The notes beneath the pieces were generated by a model. It made no database searches and was not told the origin of the DNA. It worked only from the letters and a program-made list of their open reading frames with translations. The translations under genes and the position numbers were made by a program. A DNA stretch of 64,000 bases from DASULK01 sp036381835 (lineage in GTDB: Bacteria; Actinomycetota; Actinomycetes; Mycobacteriales; Micromonosporaceae): the NCBI GenBank assembly GCA_036381835.1, contig DASVCA010000025.1, positions 8,751 to 72,750 on the forward strand, in the 5' to 3' direction. This document shows positions 44,144 through 52,485 of the stretch, piece after piece (the first letter of the stretch is position 1; every line of letters starts with the position of its first letter).

Positions 44144-44967
44144 GTCGTGCCGCCCGCCGTCGGCAGCCCGTACCGCCGTCCCCGCACCCCTCCGGAGCAC
44201 GGCCCCCGGCGCTGCCGCCGCAGGCCCTGCCCCGGCATGTGGCCATCGTCATGGACGGCAACGGACGGTGGGCCAAACAGCGGGGGCTGCCGCGGACCAA
44301 GGGACACGAGGCGGGGGAGCACTCGCTGTTCGACACCATCGAGGGTGCGATCGAGCTGGGCATCCCGTACCTGTCGGCGTACGCCTTCTCCACCGAGAAC
44401 TGGCGGCGCTCGCCCGAGGAGGTGCGCTTCCTGATGGGCTTCAACCGGGACGTGATCCGCCGCCGCCGCGACCAGTTGATCGACCTCGGGGTACGGGTCG
44501 TCTGGTCGGGCCGGGCGGGACGGCTCTGGAAGAGCGTGATCGCCGAACTGCGGACGGCGGAGGAGATGTCGCGGCACAACTCCACGCTGACCCTGCAGTT
44601 CTGCGTCAACTACGGCGGGCAGGCGGAGATCGTCGACGCGGCCGCCGCGATCGCGCGGGACGCGGCCGCCGGAAAGATCGATCCGGACAAAGTCAACGAG
44701 AAGCTGTTCGCCCGCTACCTCTACCACCCCGAGGTACCCGAGGTCGACCTCTTCCTGCGGCCGTCCGGCGAGCAGCGTCTGTCCAACTACCTGCTGTGGC
44801 AGTCGGCCTACGCCGAACTGGTCTTCCTCGACGTGCTCTGGCCCGACTTCGACCGGCGACACCTCTGGTACGCCTGCGAGCTGTACGCCAAACGGGACCG
44901 CCGCTTCGGTGGGGCACTGCCCAACCCGGTCGCACCGTCCGAGGAGCTCAAACCTCCACTTCGGTGA
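44140..44967 (+). CDS. uppS: cis-prenyl diphosphate synthase (undecaprenyl/decaprenyl)
   Basis: 275 residues. Makes the polyprenyl carrier lipid for cell-wall precursors. HVAIVMDGNGRWAKQRGLPR (catalytic Asp in MDGNGRW, about 33-39), FSTENWRR and LRPSGEQRLSNYLLWQ are intact. ATG 44140 overlaps recO (ATGA). Its last 20 bases overlap the end of convergent gnd. Chain length cannot be read. Confidence 0.95.
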   Translation: MSRAARRRQPVPPSPHPSGARPPALPPQALPRHVAIVMDGNGRWAKQRGLPRTKGHEAGEHSLFDTIEGAIELGIPYLSAYAFSTENWRRSPEEVRFLMGFNRDVIRRRRDQLIDLGVRVVWSGRAGRLWKSVIAELRTAEEMSRHNSTLTLQFCVNYGGQAEIVDAAAAIARDAAAGKIDPDKVNEKLFARYLYHPEVPEVDLFLRPSGEQRLSNYLLWQSAYAELVFLDVLWPDFDRRHLWYACELYAKRDRRFGGALPNPVAPSEELKPPLR

Positions 44968-46399
44968 GCTCTCCCGACCAGCGGGTGTGGAACGTGCCCG
45001 GCCGGTCGACTCGGCGGTAGGTGTGCGCCCCGAAGTTGTCCCGCAGGCCCTGAATCAGCGCGGCGGGCAGCCGGTCGCGCCGCAGCGCGTCGAAGTACGA
45101 CAGGGACGCGGCCAGGGCGGGCACCGGCACCCCGGCCCGTACGGCGTCGGCGATCACCCGCCGCCAGCTCGGCACGCACTGGGCGATCGTTGCGGCGAAG
45201 TACGGGGCCACCAGGAGCGTCGCCAGGTCCGGCTGATCGTCGTACGCCTGACGGATGCGGTCCAGGAAGCGGGCGCGGATGATGCAGCCACCGCGCCAGA
45301 TGGTGGCCACCACGCCCGGATCGATGCGCCAGTCGTACTCCCGGCTGCCGGCGCGGATATGGTCGAAGCCCTGCGCGTACGCGACGATCTTGGCGGCGAG
45401 CAGCGCCCGACGCACGTCCTCGATGAACTCGTTGCGCCGCTCGACCGCCCACCCCGTATCGCCGTCGCCGAACATTCGAGCGGCGGCGCGCTGGTCGCCG
45501 TGTCCGGACAGGGAGCGGGCGAAGGTGGCCTCGGCGATCGCGGTGATCGGGACGCCCAGGTCGAGCGCGTTCTGCACGGTCCACCGCCCGGTGCCCTTCT
45601 GCTCGGCCTGGTCGAGCACGATGTCGACGAACGCCTGCCCGGTGGCGGCGTCGGTGTGCGCCAGCACGTCAACGGTGATCTCGATCAGGAACGACTCCAG
45701 ATCCCCGCTGTGCCAGGTGCGGAAGATCTCCGCGATCTCTCGGGGGCTGGCGGACAGACCGGAGCGGAGCAGGTCGTACGCCTCGGCGATGACCTGCATG
45801 TCGGCGTACTCGATGCCGTTGTGTACCATCTTGACGAAGTGCCCGGCGCCGTCCGGGCCGACATGGGCGCAACAGGGCACCCCGTCGACCTGGGCGGCGA
45901 TCGACTCGAAGATCGGGCCGACCCGGGCGTACGCCTCGTCCGACCCGCCGGGCATGACGCTCGGGCCGTGCAGCGCACCCTCCTCTCCGCCGGAGACCCC
46001 GGCACCCACGAAGTGCAGCCCGTGTCGGCGCAGTTCCGCCTCCCGGCGTTGGGTGTCCGCGAAGTGCGCGTTGCCCGCGTCGACCACGATGTCGCCGGGG
46101 TCGAGCAGCGGGGTCAGATCCGCGATCACGGCATCGGTCGGTCCGCCGGCCTTGACCATCACCACGATCGCCCGGGGCCGTTGCAGCGAGGCCACGAAGT
46201 CGGGCAGTGACTCGCTGGGCACGAAGGTCCCCTCGTGGCCGTGCTCGGCGATCAGGCTGCGGGTGCGCTCCGGGGAGCGGTTGTGCACCGCCACCCGGTA
46301 TCCGTGCCGGGCCAGATTCCGCGCGAGGTTGCGGCCCATCACGGCCAGCCCGGTCACCCCGATCTGCGCGGTCGCCTGCGTCGTCGTCTGCCGGGCCAT
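44948..46399 (-). CDS. gnd: 6-phosphogluconate dehydrogenase (decarboxylating)
   Basis: 483 residues, the long NADP-type form. Rossmann motif GLAVMGRNLARN near 18-29; GGEEGALHGPSVMPGG (about 142-157); catalytic Lys in HFVKMVHNGIEY near 195; and the C-terminal helical domain with DYFGAHTYRR-like NFGAHTYRR near the end. Converts 6-phosphogluconate to ribulose-5-phosphate and NADPH. ATG 46399 follows GGGGGTGGCAGG. The 3' end overlaps uppS by 20 bases tail to tail. Confidence 0.96.
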   Translation of the reverse strand: MARQTTTQATAQIGVTGLAVMGRNLARNLARHGYRVAVHNRSPERTRSLIAEHGHEGTFVPSESLPDFVASLQRPRAIVVMVKAGGPTDAVIADLTPLLDPGDIVVDAGNAHFADTQRREAELRRHGLHFVGAGVSGGEEGALHGPSVMPGGSDEAYARVGPIFESIAAQVDGVPCCAHVGPDGAGHFVKMVHNGIEYADMQVIAEAYDLLRSGLSASPREIAEIFRTWHSGDLESFLIEITVDVLAHTDAATGQAFVDIVLDQAEQKGTGRWTVQNALDLGVPITAIAEATFARSLSGHGDQRAAARMFGDGDTGWAVERRNEFIEDVRRALLAAKIVAYAQGFDHIRAGSREYDWRIDPGVVATIWRGGCIIRARFLDRIRQAYDDQPDLATLLVAPYFAATIAQCVPSWRRVIADAVRAGVPVPALAASLSYFDALRRDRLPAALIQGLRDNFGAHTYRRVDRPGTFHTRWSGELTEVEV

Positions 46400-46463
46400 C
46401 CTGCCACCCCCGTAGCTGCACAATCCGCGTCGTGGTGACCGTATCGCGGTCGCGCCGGGTGGC

Positions 46464-47267
46464 TCAGCCGATCAGCGGGCGGAAGGTGCCGAGCAGGATG
46501 CTGACCCCCAGAGCGGCAGCGGCCAGCAGTGCCGCCCCGACGATCAGCGCGGCGTCGGCCGGACCGAAGTGCTGCCGGCGGGCGAAGGTACGCGGGCGGT
46601 CGGAGTCGAAACCGCGGGCGTCCATCGCTGTGGCGAGCCGGGTGCCCCGCCGGATGGCCACCACCAGCAGCCCGAACGCGGTCGAGGCGAACAGGCGTAG
46701 TTTCGCCACCGGGTCGCGCCCGACGTCCACCCCGCGTGCCCGTCTGGCCATGCTGATGCTCTGCCACTCCTGGCTCAACAGCGGCACCAGTCGGAACGCG
46801 GCCAGTGCGCCGATCGCGAATCGGGCCGGCACCCGGGCGTTCTGCACCAGCGCGTCGGCCAGGTCCGTCGGATCGGTGGTGGCGAAGACGATCACACCGG
46901 GCAGGGCCACCCCGAGCACCCGCAGCGCCAACCCGAGGGCCGTGTACAGCACGCCGGTGGTGATGAGGATCGGTCCGAGGCGGAGCAGTTCGGCGCCGTC
47001 GCGTTCGGCGGCGAACAGCACCAGGGTGAGCAGGACGCCGGCGGCGACGAGCAGCAGCGGCACCGCCCGGCGGGCCAGCGCGCGGTATGAGATGCCGAAG
47101 AAGGGCAGGGCGGCCAGTTCGACGCCGATGGCGATGGCCGGCGCGACCGGGTCCAGGGTGGCGAGCAGCGCGAGCGCGAAAACCAGCGCGGCGGCCAGTT
47201 TGGCCACCGGGTTGCGCCGGGCCAGCGGTGCGTGCGTGCCGGTGGTGAGCGGCTCGACGGTGATCAC
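46464..47267 (-). CDS. ykoC: ECF importer T component (YkoC type)
   Basis: 267 residues, about five membrane spans. The two coupling motifs are ARRARGVD (about 172-179) and AMDARGFD (about 211-218), which contact the ATPase domains. GTG 47267 overlaps the ATPase stop (GTGA). Last gene of the TPP-riboswitch operon. Confidence 0.9.
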   Translation of the reverse strand: MITVEPLTTGTHAPLARRNPVAKLAAALVFALALLATLDPVAPAIAIGVELAALPFFGISYRALARRAVPLLLVAAGVLLTLVLFAAERDGAELLRLGPILITTGVLYTALGLALRVLGVALPGVIVFATTDPTDLADALVQNARVPARFAIGALAAFRLVPLLSQEWQSISMARRARGVDVGRDPVAKLRLFASTAFGLLVVAIRRGTRLATAMDARGFDSDRPRTFARRQHFGPADAALIVGAALLAAAALGVSILLGTFRPLIG

Positions 47268-48685
47268 CGCTGCCCCCCGGACAGTCGGACGCTGCGATCG
47301 GCCACCGCCGCGACGAAGTCGGCGTCATGGGTGACGGCGACGACCGCGTGACCCTCGTCGCGCAGGTCGGCGAGCAGGTCGACCAGCTCGAGCCAGGTCC
47401 GGCGGTCCTGACCGAAGGACGGTTCGTCCAGGATCAGCACCCGGGGCGCGGTGGCCAGTGCGGTGGCCACGCTCAACCGCCGCGCCTCCCCGCCGGACAG
47501 GGTGTACGGGTTCGCTCCGGCCAGCCGGTCGAGCCGCAGCCGGGCCAGTAACTCGTCGACTCGGGCCTGGACGGCGGGCTCCGGTTGCCCGATGCGGCGC
47601 GGGCCGAGGGCCAGCTCGTCCGCGACGGTGCCGGCGACGAACTGGTGTTCCGGGTCCTGAAACACCGAGCCGATTCGGCGCACCAGCGCCGAGGCGCGCC
47701 ACCGGTGCGGGGGAGCGGCCGCGTCCGCCCCGGCCAGTGTCGAGGTGGCGGTGACCCGTCCGGTGGTCGGTTTGAGCAGCCCGCCGAGCAGCAGCGCCAG
47801 GGTGGATTTGCCCGCACCGTTCGGCCCGAGGACGGCGAGCGCCTCGCCTTCCCGTACCGACAGGTCCGTCGGGTCGAGGCGTGGGGCGAGGCCGGCGGCC
47901 TCGGCGGCGAGCAGCAGTTCGCCGGGCGGGCCGGCGGCGTGCCGGGGCGGCACCGGGTGGCCCGGCACCCACACCCCCGCCGCGGCCAGCGCCGCACCGT
48001 GTTCGGTGAACACCCGCTCCGGCGGCCCGTCGGCCCGTACTCCGCCGCCCGGTTCCAGCACCACCACCCGGTCGACCAGCGGCAGTGCCTCGGCGACCCG
48101 GTGTTCCACCAGGATGAGTGTGGTGTCGCAGTCGCCGGCGGCTCGGATCGCGGCGCGTACCAGGGCGGCACCGTCCGAATCGAGGTTGGCGGTCGGTTCG
48201 TCGAGCAGGAGCAGGCCGGGGTGCAGCGCCAGCGCGCCGGCCAGGGCGAGGCGTTGCTGCTCCCCGCCGGAGAGTGCGGCGGTGGGCCGGTCTCGGTCGT
48301 ACCGGAATCCGACCCGGCGCAGCGCTCGATCCACCCGGGGCCAGATCTCGTCGACCGGGGTGCCCCGGTTCTCCAGTCCGAACGCCACGTCGTCGCCGGA
48401 GCGGGCCATCACCAGCTGGCTTTCCGGATCCTGGAAGACGATGCCCACCCGCTCGCGCGCCTTGCGTGGCTCCAGCCCGTCGATCTCGACGGTGCCCTCC
48501 TGCTCACCGGAGTCCTCGGCGAGCAGTCCAGCGAGCGCGGCGAGCAGGGTGCTCTTGCCGGACCCTGATGGGCCTAGCAGCAGCACCCGTTCTCCGTGCT
48601 CGACGCGCAGGTCGAGACCGCGGACGGCCCAGGATCTGCGCCCCGCATGCCGCCATCCGAACCCGCGCAATTCGACGGTGCTCAC
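47264..48685 (-). CDS. ykoD: ECF importer double ATPase (YkoD type)
   Basis: 473 residues; two ABC ATPase domains fused in one chain. Domain 1: Walker A GPSGSGKST (about 38-46), signature LSGGEQQR, Walker B LLLLDEPTAN. Domain 2: Walker A GPNGAGKST (about 280), signature LSGGEARR, Walker B VLILDEPSFG. All key residues are present. GTG 48685 follows AGGAGGGGAGA. It powers the YkoE/YkoC membrane parts. Confidence 0.92.
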   Translation of the reverse strand: MSTVELRGFGWRHAGRRSWAVRGLDLRVEHGERVLLLGPSGSGKSTLLAALAGLLAEDSGEQEGTVEIDGLEPRKARERVGIVFQDPESQLVMARSGDDVAFGLENRGTPVDEIWPRVDRALRRVGFRYDRDRPTAALSGGEQQRLALAGALALHPGLLLLDEPTANLDSDGAALVRAAIRAAGDCDTTLILVEHRVAEALPLVDRVVVLEPGGGVRADGPPERVFTEHGAALAAAGVWVPGHPVPPRHAAGPPGELLLAAEAAGLAPRLDPTDLSVREGEALAVLGPNGAGKSTLALLLGGLLKPTTGRVTATSTLAGADAAAPPHRWRASALVRRIGSVFQDPEHQFVAGTVADELALGPRRIGQPEPAVQARVDELLARLRLDRLAGANPYTLSGGEARRLSVATALATAPRVLILDEPSFGQDRRTWLELVDLLADLRDEGHAVVAVTHDADFVAAVADRSVRLSGGQR

Positions 48686-48758
48686 CGTCTCCCCTCCTGG
48701 TCGATCATCAGGTCAGCGGTCCGAAGGTCTGACCTCATGGTCGGCGTGCACGTGGTGC

Positions 48759-49412
48759 TCAGATGGCGGCGCGTTCCCGGCCGGCCGGAAAGCGGTCCAG
48801 CACGCCGGTCCGGGCGAGCGAGCGGGTCAGCAGTAAGCCGCCTGCGCCCGCGATGAGGGTGGCGCTTGCGATGGTGATCGCCGCGTACGGGATCCGGTAG
48901 GCGAACAGGGCGTAGTGGACTGTCCAGACGAAGAAGTCGAAGATCGCGGCGCCCAGCCCCGCCAGCGCGCCGGCGAGGAGCGCGACCGGCAGGCGGAAGG
49001 TCCGGTAACGGAAGGCGGCGAAGGCAACCTCGGCGCCGGCGCCCTGGACCAGGCCCTGCACGATCAACATGACGCTCCACTCGCTGCCGAGCATCGCGGA
49101 TACCGTGGCGGCCAGGGTTTCACAGTAGAGCGCCGCACCCGGCTTGCGGATGATCAGGCTCCCGAGCACCGCGGGGATCATCCAGACGCCGTAGATCGAC
49201 GTCTGGGCCGGTGGGAAGAACATGAACGCGGCCTCGGTGGTCGCCCACACCAGGTTCCAGGCCCAGAAGATGACGCCGAAGGCGACCGCGATCACCGAGG
49301 CGACGACGATGTCGATCGTACGCCAACGGGGGATGAGGGTACGCCAACGGGCGGCGATGGTACGCCAACGGGCGGCGATGGTACGCCAACGGGTGGCGAT
49401 GGGGTTACTCAC
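48759..49412 (-). CDS. ykoE: ECF importer S component, YkoE family (thiamine precursor)
   Basis: 217 residues. Residues 7-34 are four near-identical heptads RWRTIAA/RWRTLIP/RWRTIDI from a 21-bp tandem repeat. The rest is the YkoE fold with about five or six spans (FGVIFWAWNLVWATTEAAF; VWMIPAVLGSLIIRKPGAAL). In Bacillus YkoEDC imports hydroxymethylpyrimidine/thiamine-related compounds; the TPP riboswitch upstream supports the same here. GTG 49412 follows GGGAGGAAAA. Confidence 0.9.
   Translation of the reverse strand: MSNPIATRWRTIAARWRTIAARWRTLIPRWRTIDIVVASVIAVAFGVIFWAWNLVWATTEAAFMFFPPAQTSIYGVWMIPAVLGSLIIRKPGAALYCETLAATVSAMLGSEWSVMLIVQGLVQGAGAEVAFAAFRYRTFRLPVALLAGALAGLGAAIFDFFVWTVHYALFAYRIPYAAITIASATLIAGAGGLLLTRSLARTGVLDRFPAGRERAAI
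49318..49401 (-). repeat. four 21-bp tandem repeats within ykoE
   Basis: Units begin with GTACGCCAACGGG (plus-strand reading) at 49318, 49339, 49360 and 49381. Units 2-4 differ by one base; unit 1 has diverged after the shared 13 bases. The period is a multiple of three, so copy-number change keeps the reading frame. Confidence 0.95.
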
Positions 49413-49502
49413 GTTTTCCTCCCAGTCCCGATCGCGAACCAGGAGAAGACGCACGCCGCGGCCCGGGTCACGGGACGGCGGCGCGAGCTGGAGCATCGAC
49501 CG
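49413..49502. other. spacer between ykoE and the riboswitch; nothing else recognised
   Basis: Part of the only gene-free stretch over 300 bases (49413-49786). This part holds the ykoE ribosome site GGGAGGAAAA and the segment where a riboswitch-controlled sequestering stem would lie; I could not identify a clear expression-platform hairpin. Confidence 0.5.
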
Positions 49503-49585
49503 AACTCCCTGCGCTGGCATTACCCAGATCAGGTGCGAGGGTCTGCGGCGGTGCCGCACTCTCAGCGCTGTGCGCTCCCCTGTCG
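49503..49585 (-). promoter_or_regulatory. TPP riboswitch (THI element)
   Basis: On the minus strand the conserved parts appear in order: GGGGAGC, CTGAGAGTGCGG, then GACCC, ACCTGATCTGGGTAATGCC and CGCAGGGAG closing the P1 helix. It lies upstream of ykoEDC and should lower expression when thiamine diphosphate is abundant. Confidence 0.95.
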
Positions 49586-49603
49586 GATGTGCAGTTTCTC
49601 GGG

Positions 49604-49609
49604 ACGCTA
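49604..49609 (-). promoter_or_regulatory. -10 box of the ykoEDC operon
   Basis: TAGCGT on the minus strand, 18 bases before the riboswitch; transcription would start near 49597. No good -35 is seen. Confidence 0.45.
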
Positions 49610-49704
49610 GCACCGAAGACAGCCGACGAACAGCCCTGCTTCGATGAGTGTGGGCCCGGCCACCGTCCGGACCGCTAGGCTGCCCGGCCGGTCAAGGATC
49701 GACG

Positions 49705-49745
49705 GCTACCGGTGGGTAGCGACAGAGTGTAACGTGTATCACACG
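49705..49745 (+). promoter_or_regulatory. promoter region of the acyl-CoA dehydrogenase with two inverted repeats
   Basis: GCTACC-GGTG-GGTAGC (49705-49720), a TAACGT -10 candidate (49730-49735), and CGTGT-ATC-ACACG (49733-49745), a perfect 5-3-5 repeat that overlaps it. This position suits a repressor operator; no cognate regulator gene is adjacent. Confidence 0.4.
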
Positions 49746-49786
49746 AGCGCTCGCGTATCCGCACCCTCACCCCGAAGGGGGTAGCC

Positions 49787-51757
49787 GTGACCACAACGCG
49801 AAGCAACGACCGCCTGTCCCGTGTGCCCCGGCAAGCCGGGCAGGTGTCGGAGAAGGAAGCCCGACGAGTCGCGGAGGCGGCCCGGGAGACGGAATGGCGC
49901 AAACCGAGCTTCGGTAAGGAACTGTTCCTCGGCCGGCTCCGGATCGAGTTGCTGGATCCGCTGCCGTCGCCCGATCCGGCGCGCGCCGACCGGGCCGAGG
50001 AGTTCCTCGCCCGTCTCGACGCGTACCTCAGCTCCGAAGTGGACGGGGCGCAGATCGAGCGGGAGGCGTGGATACCCGACGAGGTCTTCCGCGGTCTGGC
50101 CAGGATCGGGGCCTTCGGCATGAAGATCGACGAGGAGTACGGCGGACTGGGGCTGTCCAACCTGCACTACTGCCGTGCCCTGATGCTGGCCGGCTCGGTC
50201 AGCCCGGCGATCGGCGCGCTGCTGTCGGCGCACCAGTCGATCGGCGTGCCGCAGCCGCTGAAGCTGTTCGGCAGTGCGGAGCAGAAGCAACGGTTCCTGC
50301 CCCGGCTCGCCGCGGGCGAGGTGTCGGCCTTTCTGCTCACCGAGCCGGACGTCGGCTCCGATCCGGCACGTCTGGCAGCGACCGCCGAGCCGACCGAGGA
50401 CGGTACCGGCTACCGGCTCAACGGGGTCAAGCTGTGGGCGACCAACGGCACCGTCGCGACGTTGCTCGTGGTCATGGCCCGGGTGCCGGCCGCAGCGGGA
50501 CGCCCCGGCGGCATCACGGCGTTCGTGGTCGAAGGCGACTCGCCGGGCATCACCATCGAGCGGCGCAACGCCTTCCTCGGGCTGCGCGGCATCGAGAACA
50601 GCGTCACCCGCTTCCACGACGTGTTCGTCCCCAAGGAGAACGTCATCGGCGGCGAGGGGCGCGGTTTGAAGATCGCGTTGACCACGTTGAACACCGGACG
50701 GCTCTCCCTGCCGGCCATGTGCGTGGGGGCGGGCAAGTGGTCGCTCAACGTGGCCCGGCAGTGGGCCGCCGAACGGGTCCAGTGGGGTCGGCCGGTCGGT
50801 GAGCATGAGGCGGTGGCCAAGAAGCTGGCCTTCATCGCCGCGTCCACGTACGGCATGGAGGCGATGCTCGACCTGTGCTGTCGGCTCGCCGACGACGACC
50901 GCAACGACATCCGGATCGAGGCCGCGCTGGTCAAGCTGTACGCCAGCGAGTTGGCCTGGCAGGTCGCCGACGAACTCGTCCAGATCCGGGGCGGGCGCGG
51001 CTACGAGACGGCGGACTCGTCGGCGGCTCGGGGCGAGCGCCCGATCGCCGTCGAACAGCTGCTGCGCGACCTGCGCATCAACCGGATCTTCGAGGGCTCC
51101 ACCGAGTTCATGCACCTGCTGATCGCGCGGGAAGCGGTGGACACCCATCTGTCCGTCGCCGGGGACATCATCGATCCGGACGTCGGGTGGGGCGGCAAGC
51201 TGCGGGCCGGGGCGCGGGCCGCCGCCTTCTACACCCGCTGGCTGCCGACGCTCGCCCTGGGTCGGGGACGGCTGCCCGGTGCCTATCGCGGGTACGGGGC
51301 GCTGGCCCGTCATCTGCGTTACGCGGAGCGGGCCTCCCGCAAGCTGGCCCGGTCCACCTTTTACGCGATGTCCCGCTGGCAGGGCAGGTTGGAGCGCAAG
51401 CAGGCGTTCCTCGGACGGATCGTGGACATCGGCGCGGAACTGTTCGCGATCTCGGCGGTGTGCGTACGGGCCCGGGCGGAGCGGGCCGAGCGGCCGGAGA
51501 GCGTCGAGCTGGCCGACCTGTTCTGCCGGCAGGCGCGGCTGCGGGCGGAACGGCTGTTCGACGAGCTCTGGACCAACACCGACGAGGTCGACGATGCGGC
51601 GGCTCGGCGGGTTCTCGAAGGCCGCTACGCGTTCCTGGAGGCCGGCGTGGTCACCGCGGACGGGGACCAGCCCTGGGTGGCGACATGGCAGCCGGGTCCG
51701 GCGACGGTGCCCGATGTCCGTCGCCGCATCCCGTCGGACCTCGACGGAGCGGGCTGA
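49787..51757 (+). CDS. acyl-CoA dehydrogenase, large (VLCAD-like) form
   Basis: 656 residues, well above the usual 380. The ordinary acyl-CoA dehydrogenase core occupies about 80-450 (KIDEEYGGLGLSNLHYCRALML; LTEPDVGSDPARL; QIRGGRGYET; RINRIFEGSTEFM). The extra 170 residues at the C-terminus are helical, as in very-long-chain enzymes that bind membranes. It oxidises long acyl-CoA with FAD. GTG 49787 follows GAAGGGGG. Two inverted repeats lie in its promoter region. It abuts the convergent zur stop with no gap. Confidence 0.9.
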   Translation: MTTTRSNDRLSRVPRQAGQVSEKEARRVAEAARETEWRKPSFGKELFLGRLRIELLDPLPSPDPARADRAEEFLARLDAYLSSEVDGAQIEREAWIPDEVFRGLARIGAFGMKIDEEYGGLGLSNLHYCRALMLAGSVSPAIGALLSAHQSIGVPQPLKLFGSAEQKQRFLPRLAAGEVSAFLLTEPDVGSDPARLAATAEPTEDGTGYRLNGVKLWATNGTVATLLVVMARVPAAAGRPGGITAFVVEGDSPGITIERRNAFLGLRGIENSVTRFHDVFVPKENVIGGEGRGLKIALTTLNTGRLSLPAMCVGAGKWSLNVARQWAAERVQWGRPVGEHEAVAKKLAFIAASTYGMEAMLDLCCRLADDDRNDIRIEAALVKLYASELAWQVADELVQIRGGRGYETADSSAARGERPIAVEQLLRDLRINRIFEGSTEFMHLLIAREAVDTHLSVAGDIIDPDVGWGGKLRAGARAAAFYTRWLPTLALGRGRLPGAYRGYGALARHLRYAERASRKLARSTFYAMSRWQGRLERKQAFLGRIVDIGAELFAISAVCVRARAERAERPESVELADLFCRQARLRAERLFDELWTNTDEVDDAAARRVLEGRYAFLEAGVVTADGDQPWVATWQPGPATVPDVRRRIPSDLDGAG

Positions 51758-52171
51758 TCAGGCGGCGCAGGCTGGGCAGACGCCGAGGATCTCCAGGGTG
51801 TGGTGGACATCGGTGTATCCGTGCTGCCTCGCCACCGCGTCCGCCCATGCCTCCACGGCGGGTTCCTCGACCTCCACGGTCGCGCCGCAGGACCGGCACA
51901 CCAGATGGTGGTGATGCTGACTCTTGCTGCACCGTCGGTAGCGGTGCTCGCCGCTCGGCAGGCGCATCACGTCGATCTCGCCCGCGTCGGCCATCCCCTG
52001 CAAGGTCCGGTAGACGGTGGTCAACCCCACCCGGGCACCCCGGTCGCGCAGCATCGCGTGCAGCTCCTGCGCGCTGTGGAAGCCTGCCACCTCGCCGAGC
52101 AGGGCGTTCACCGCGGCACGCTGCCGGGTGTTGCGGGGCATGGGCGGTTCGGCCGCCGAACGTTCCGTCAA
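51758..52171 (-). CDS. zur: Zur-type Fur family zinc repressor
   Basis: 137 residues. Winged helix (RQRAAVNALLGEV, LTTVYRTLQGMADAGEIDV) then the metal-binding dimer domain with HRYRRCSKSQHHHHLVCRSCG and HTLEILGVCPACA; the two CxxC pairs form the structural zinc site. Its partner smtB, the adjacent znuABC and the Zur box before znuA support zinc as the metal. TTG 52171 overlaps the smtB stop by three bases and gives the expected N-terminal length; ATG 52141 is an alternative. Confidence 0.9.
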   Translation of the reverse strand: MTERSAAEPPMPRNTRQRAAVNALLGEVAGFHSAQELHAMLRDRGARVGLTTVYRTLQGMADAGEIDVMRLPSGEHRYRRCSKSQHHHHLVCRSCGATVEVEEPAVEAWADAVARQHGYTDVHHTLEILGVCPACAA

Positions 52172-52467
52172 CGGAGCTCCCGAACGTGGTTGACCGCGTC
52201 GGCGACGATGTGGGCGATGTGGTCGTCGACCAGGGAGTAGGCGATCTCCCGGCCGCGTCTGGTGCCTTTCACCACGCCGGCTCCGCGCAGTACCCGCAGG
52301 TGCTGGGAGACCAGTGGCTGCGCCACGCCGAGCCGTTCCACCAGCTCGTGCACGCAGCGCTCGCCGTCGGCGAGTTCGGTGACGATCGCGACCCGGATCG
52401 GTGCCGACAGGGCTCGCAGCAGCTCGCCGGCCTCCTGGTACGCGGCAAAGCCGTTTGTGCCAGCCAT
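52168..52467 (-). CDS. smtB: SmtB/CzrA-type ArsR family zinc sensor
   Basis: 99 residues. HTH region ERCVHELVERLGVAQPLVSQHLRVLRGAGVV and wing GTRRGREIAYSL. The C-terminal helix has DDHIAHIVADAVNHVRE, matching D-x-H-x10-H-x2-(E/H), the alpha-5 zinc site of SmtB/CzrA. It releases DNA when zinc binds. The smtB-zur pair next to glyS copies M. tuberculosis Rv2358-Rv2359. ATG 52467 lies 18 bases after znuB, with its own TATCGT box. Confidence 0.92.
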   Translation of the reverse strand: MAGTNGFAAYQEAGELLRALSAPIRVAIVTELADGERCVHELVERLGVAQPLVSQHLRVLRGAGVVKGTRRGREIAYSLVDDHIAHIVADAVNHVRELR

Positions 52468-52473
52468 GTTGCA

Positions 52474-52479
52474 ACGATA
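52474..52479 (-). promoter_or_regulatory. smtB -10 box, leaderless arrangement
   Basis: TATCGT ends 6 bases before ATG 52467 and is followed by the palindrome GTTGCAAC. smtB-zur may thus be transcribed separately from znuABC. Confidence 0.45.
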
Positions 52480-52485
52480 ACCAGT

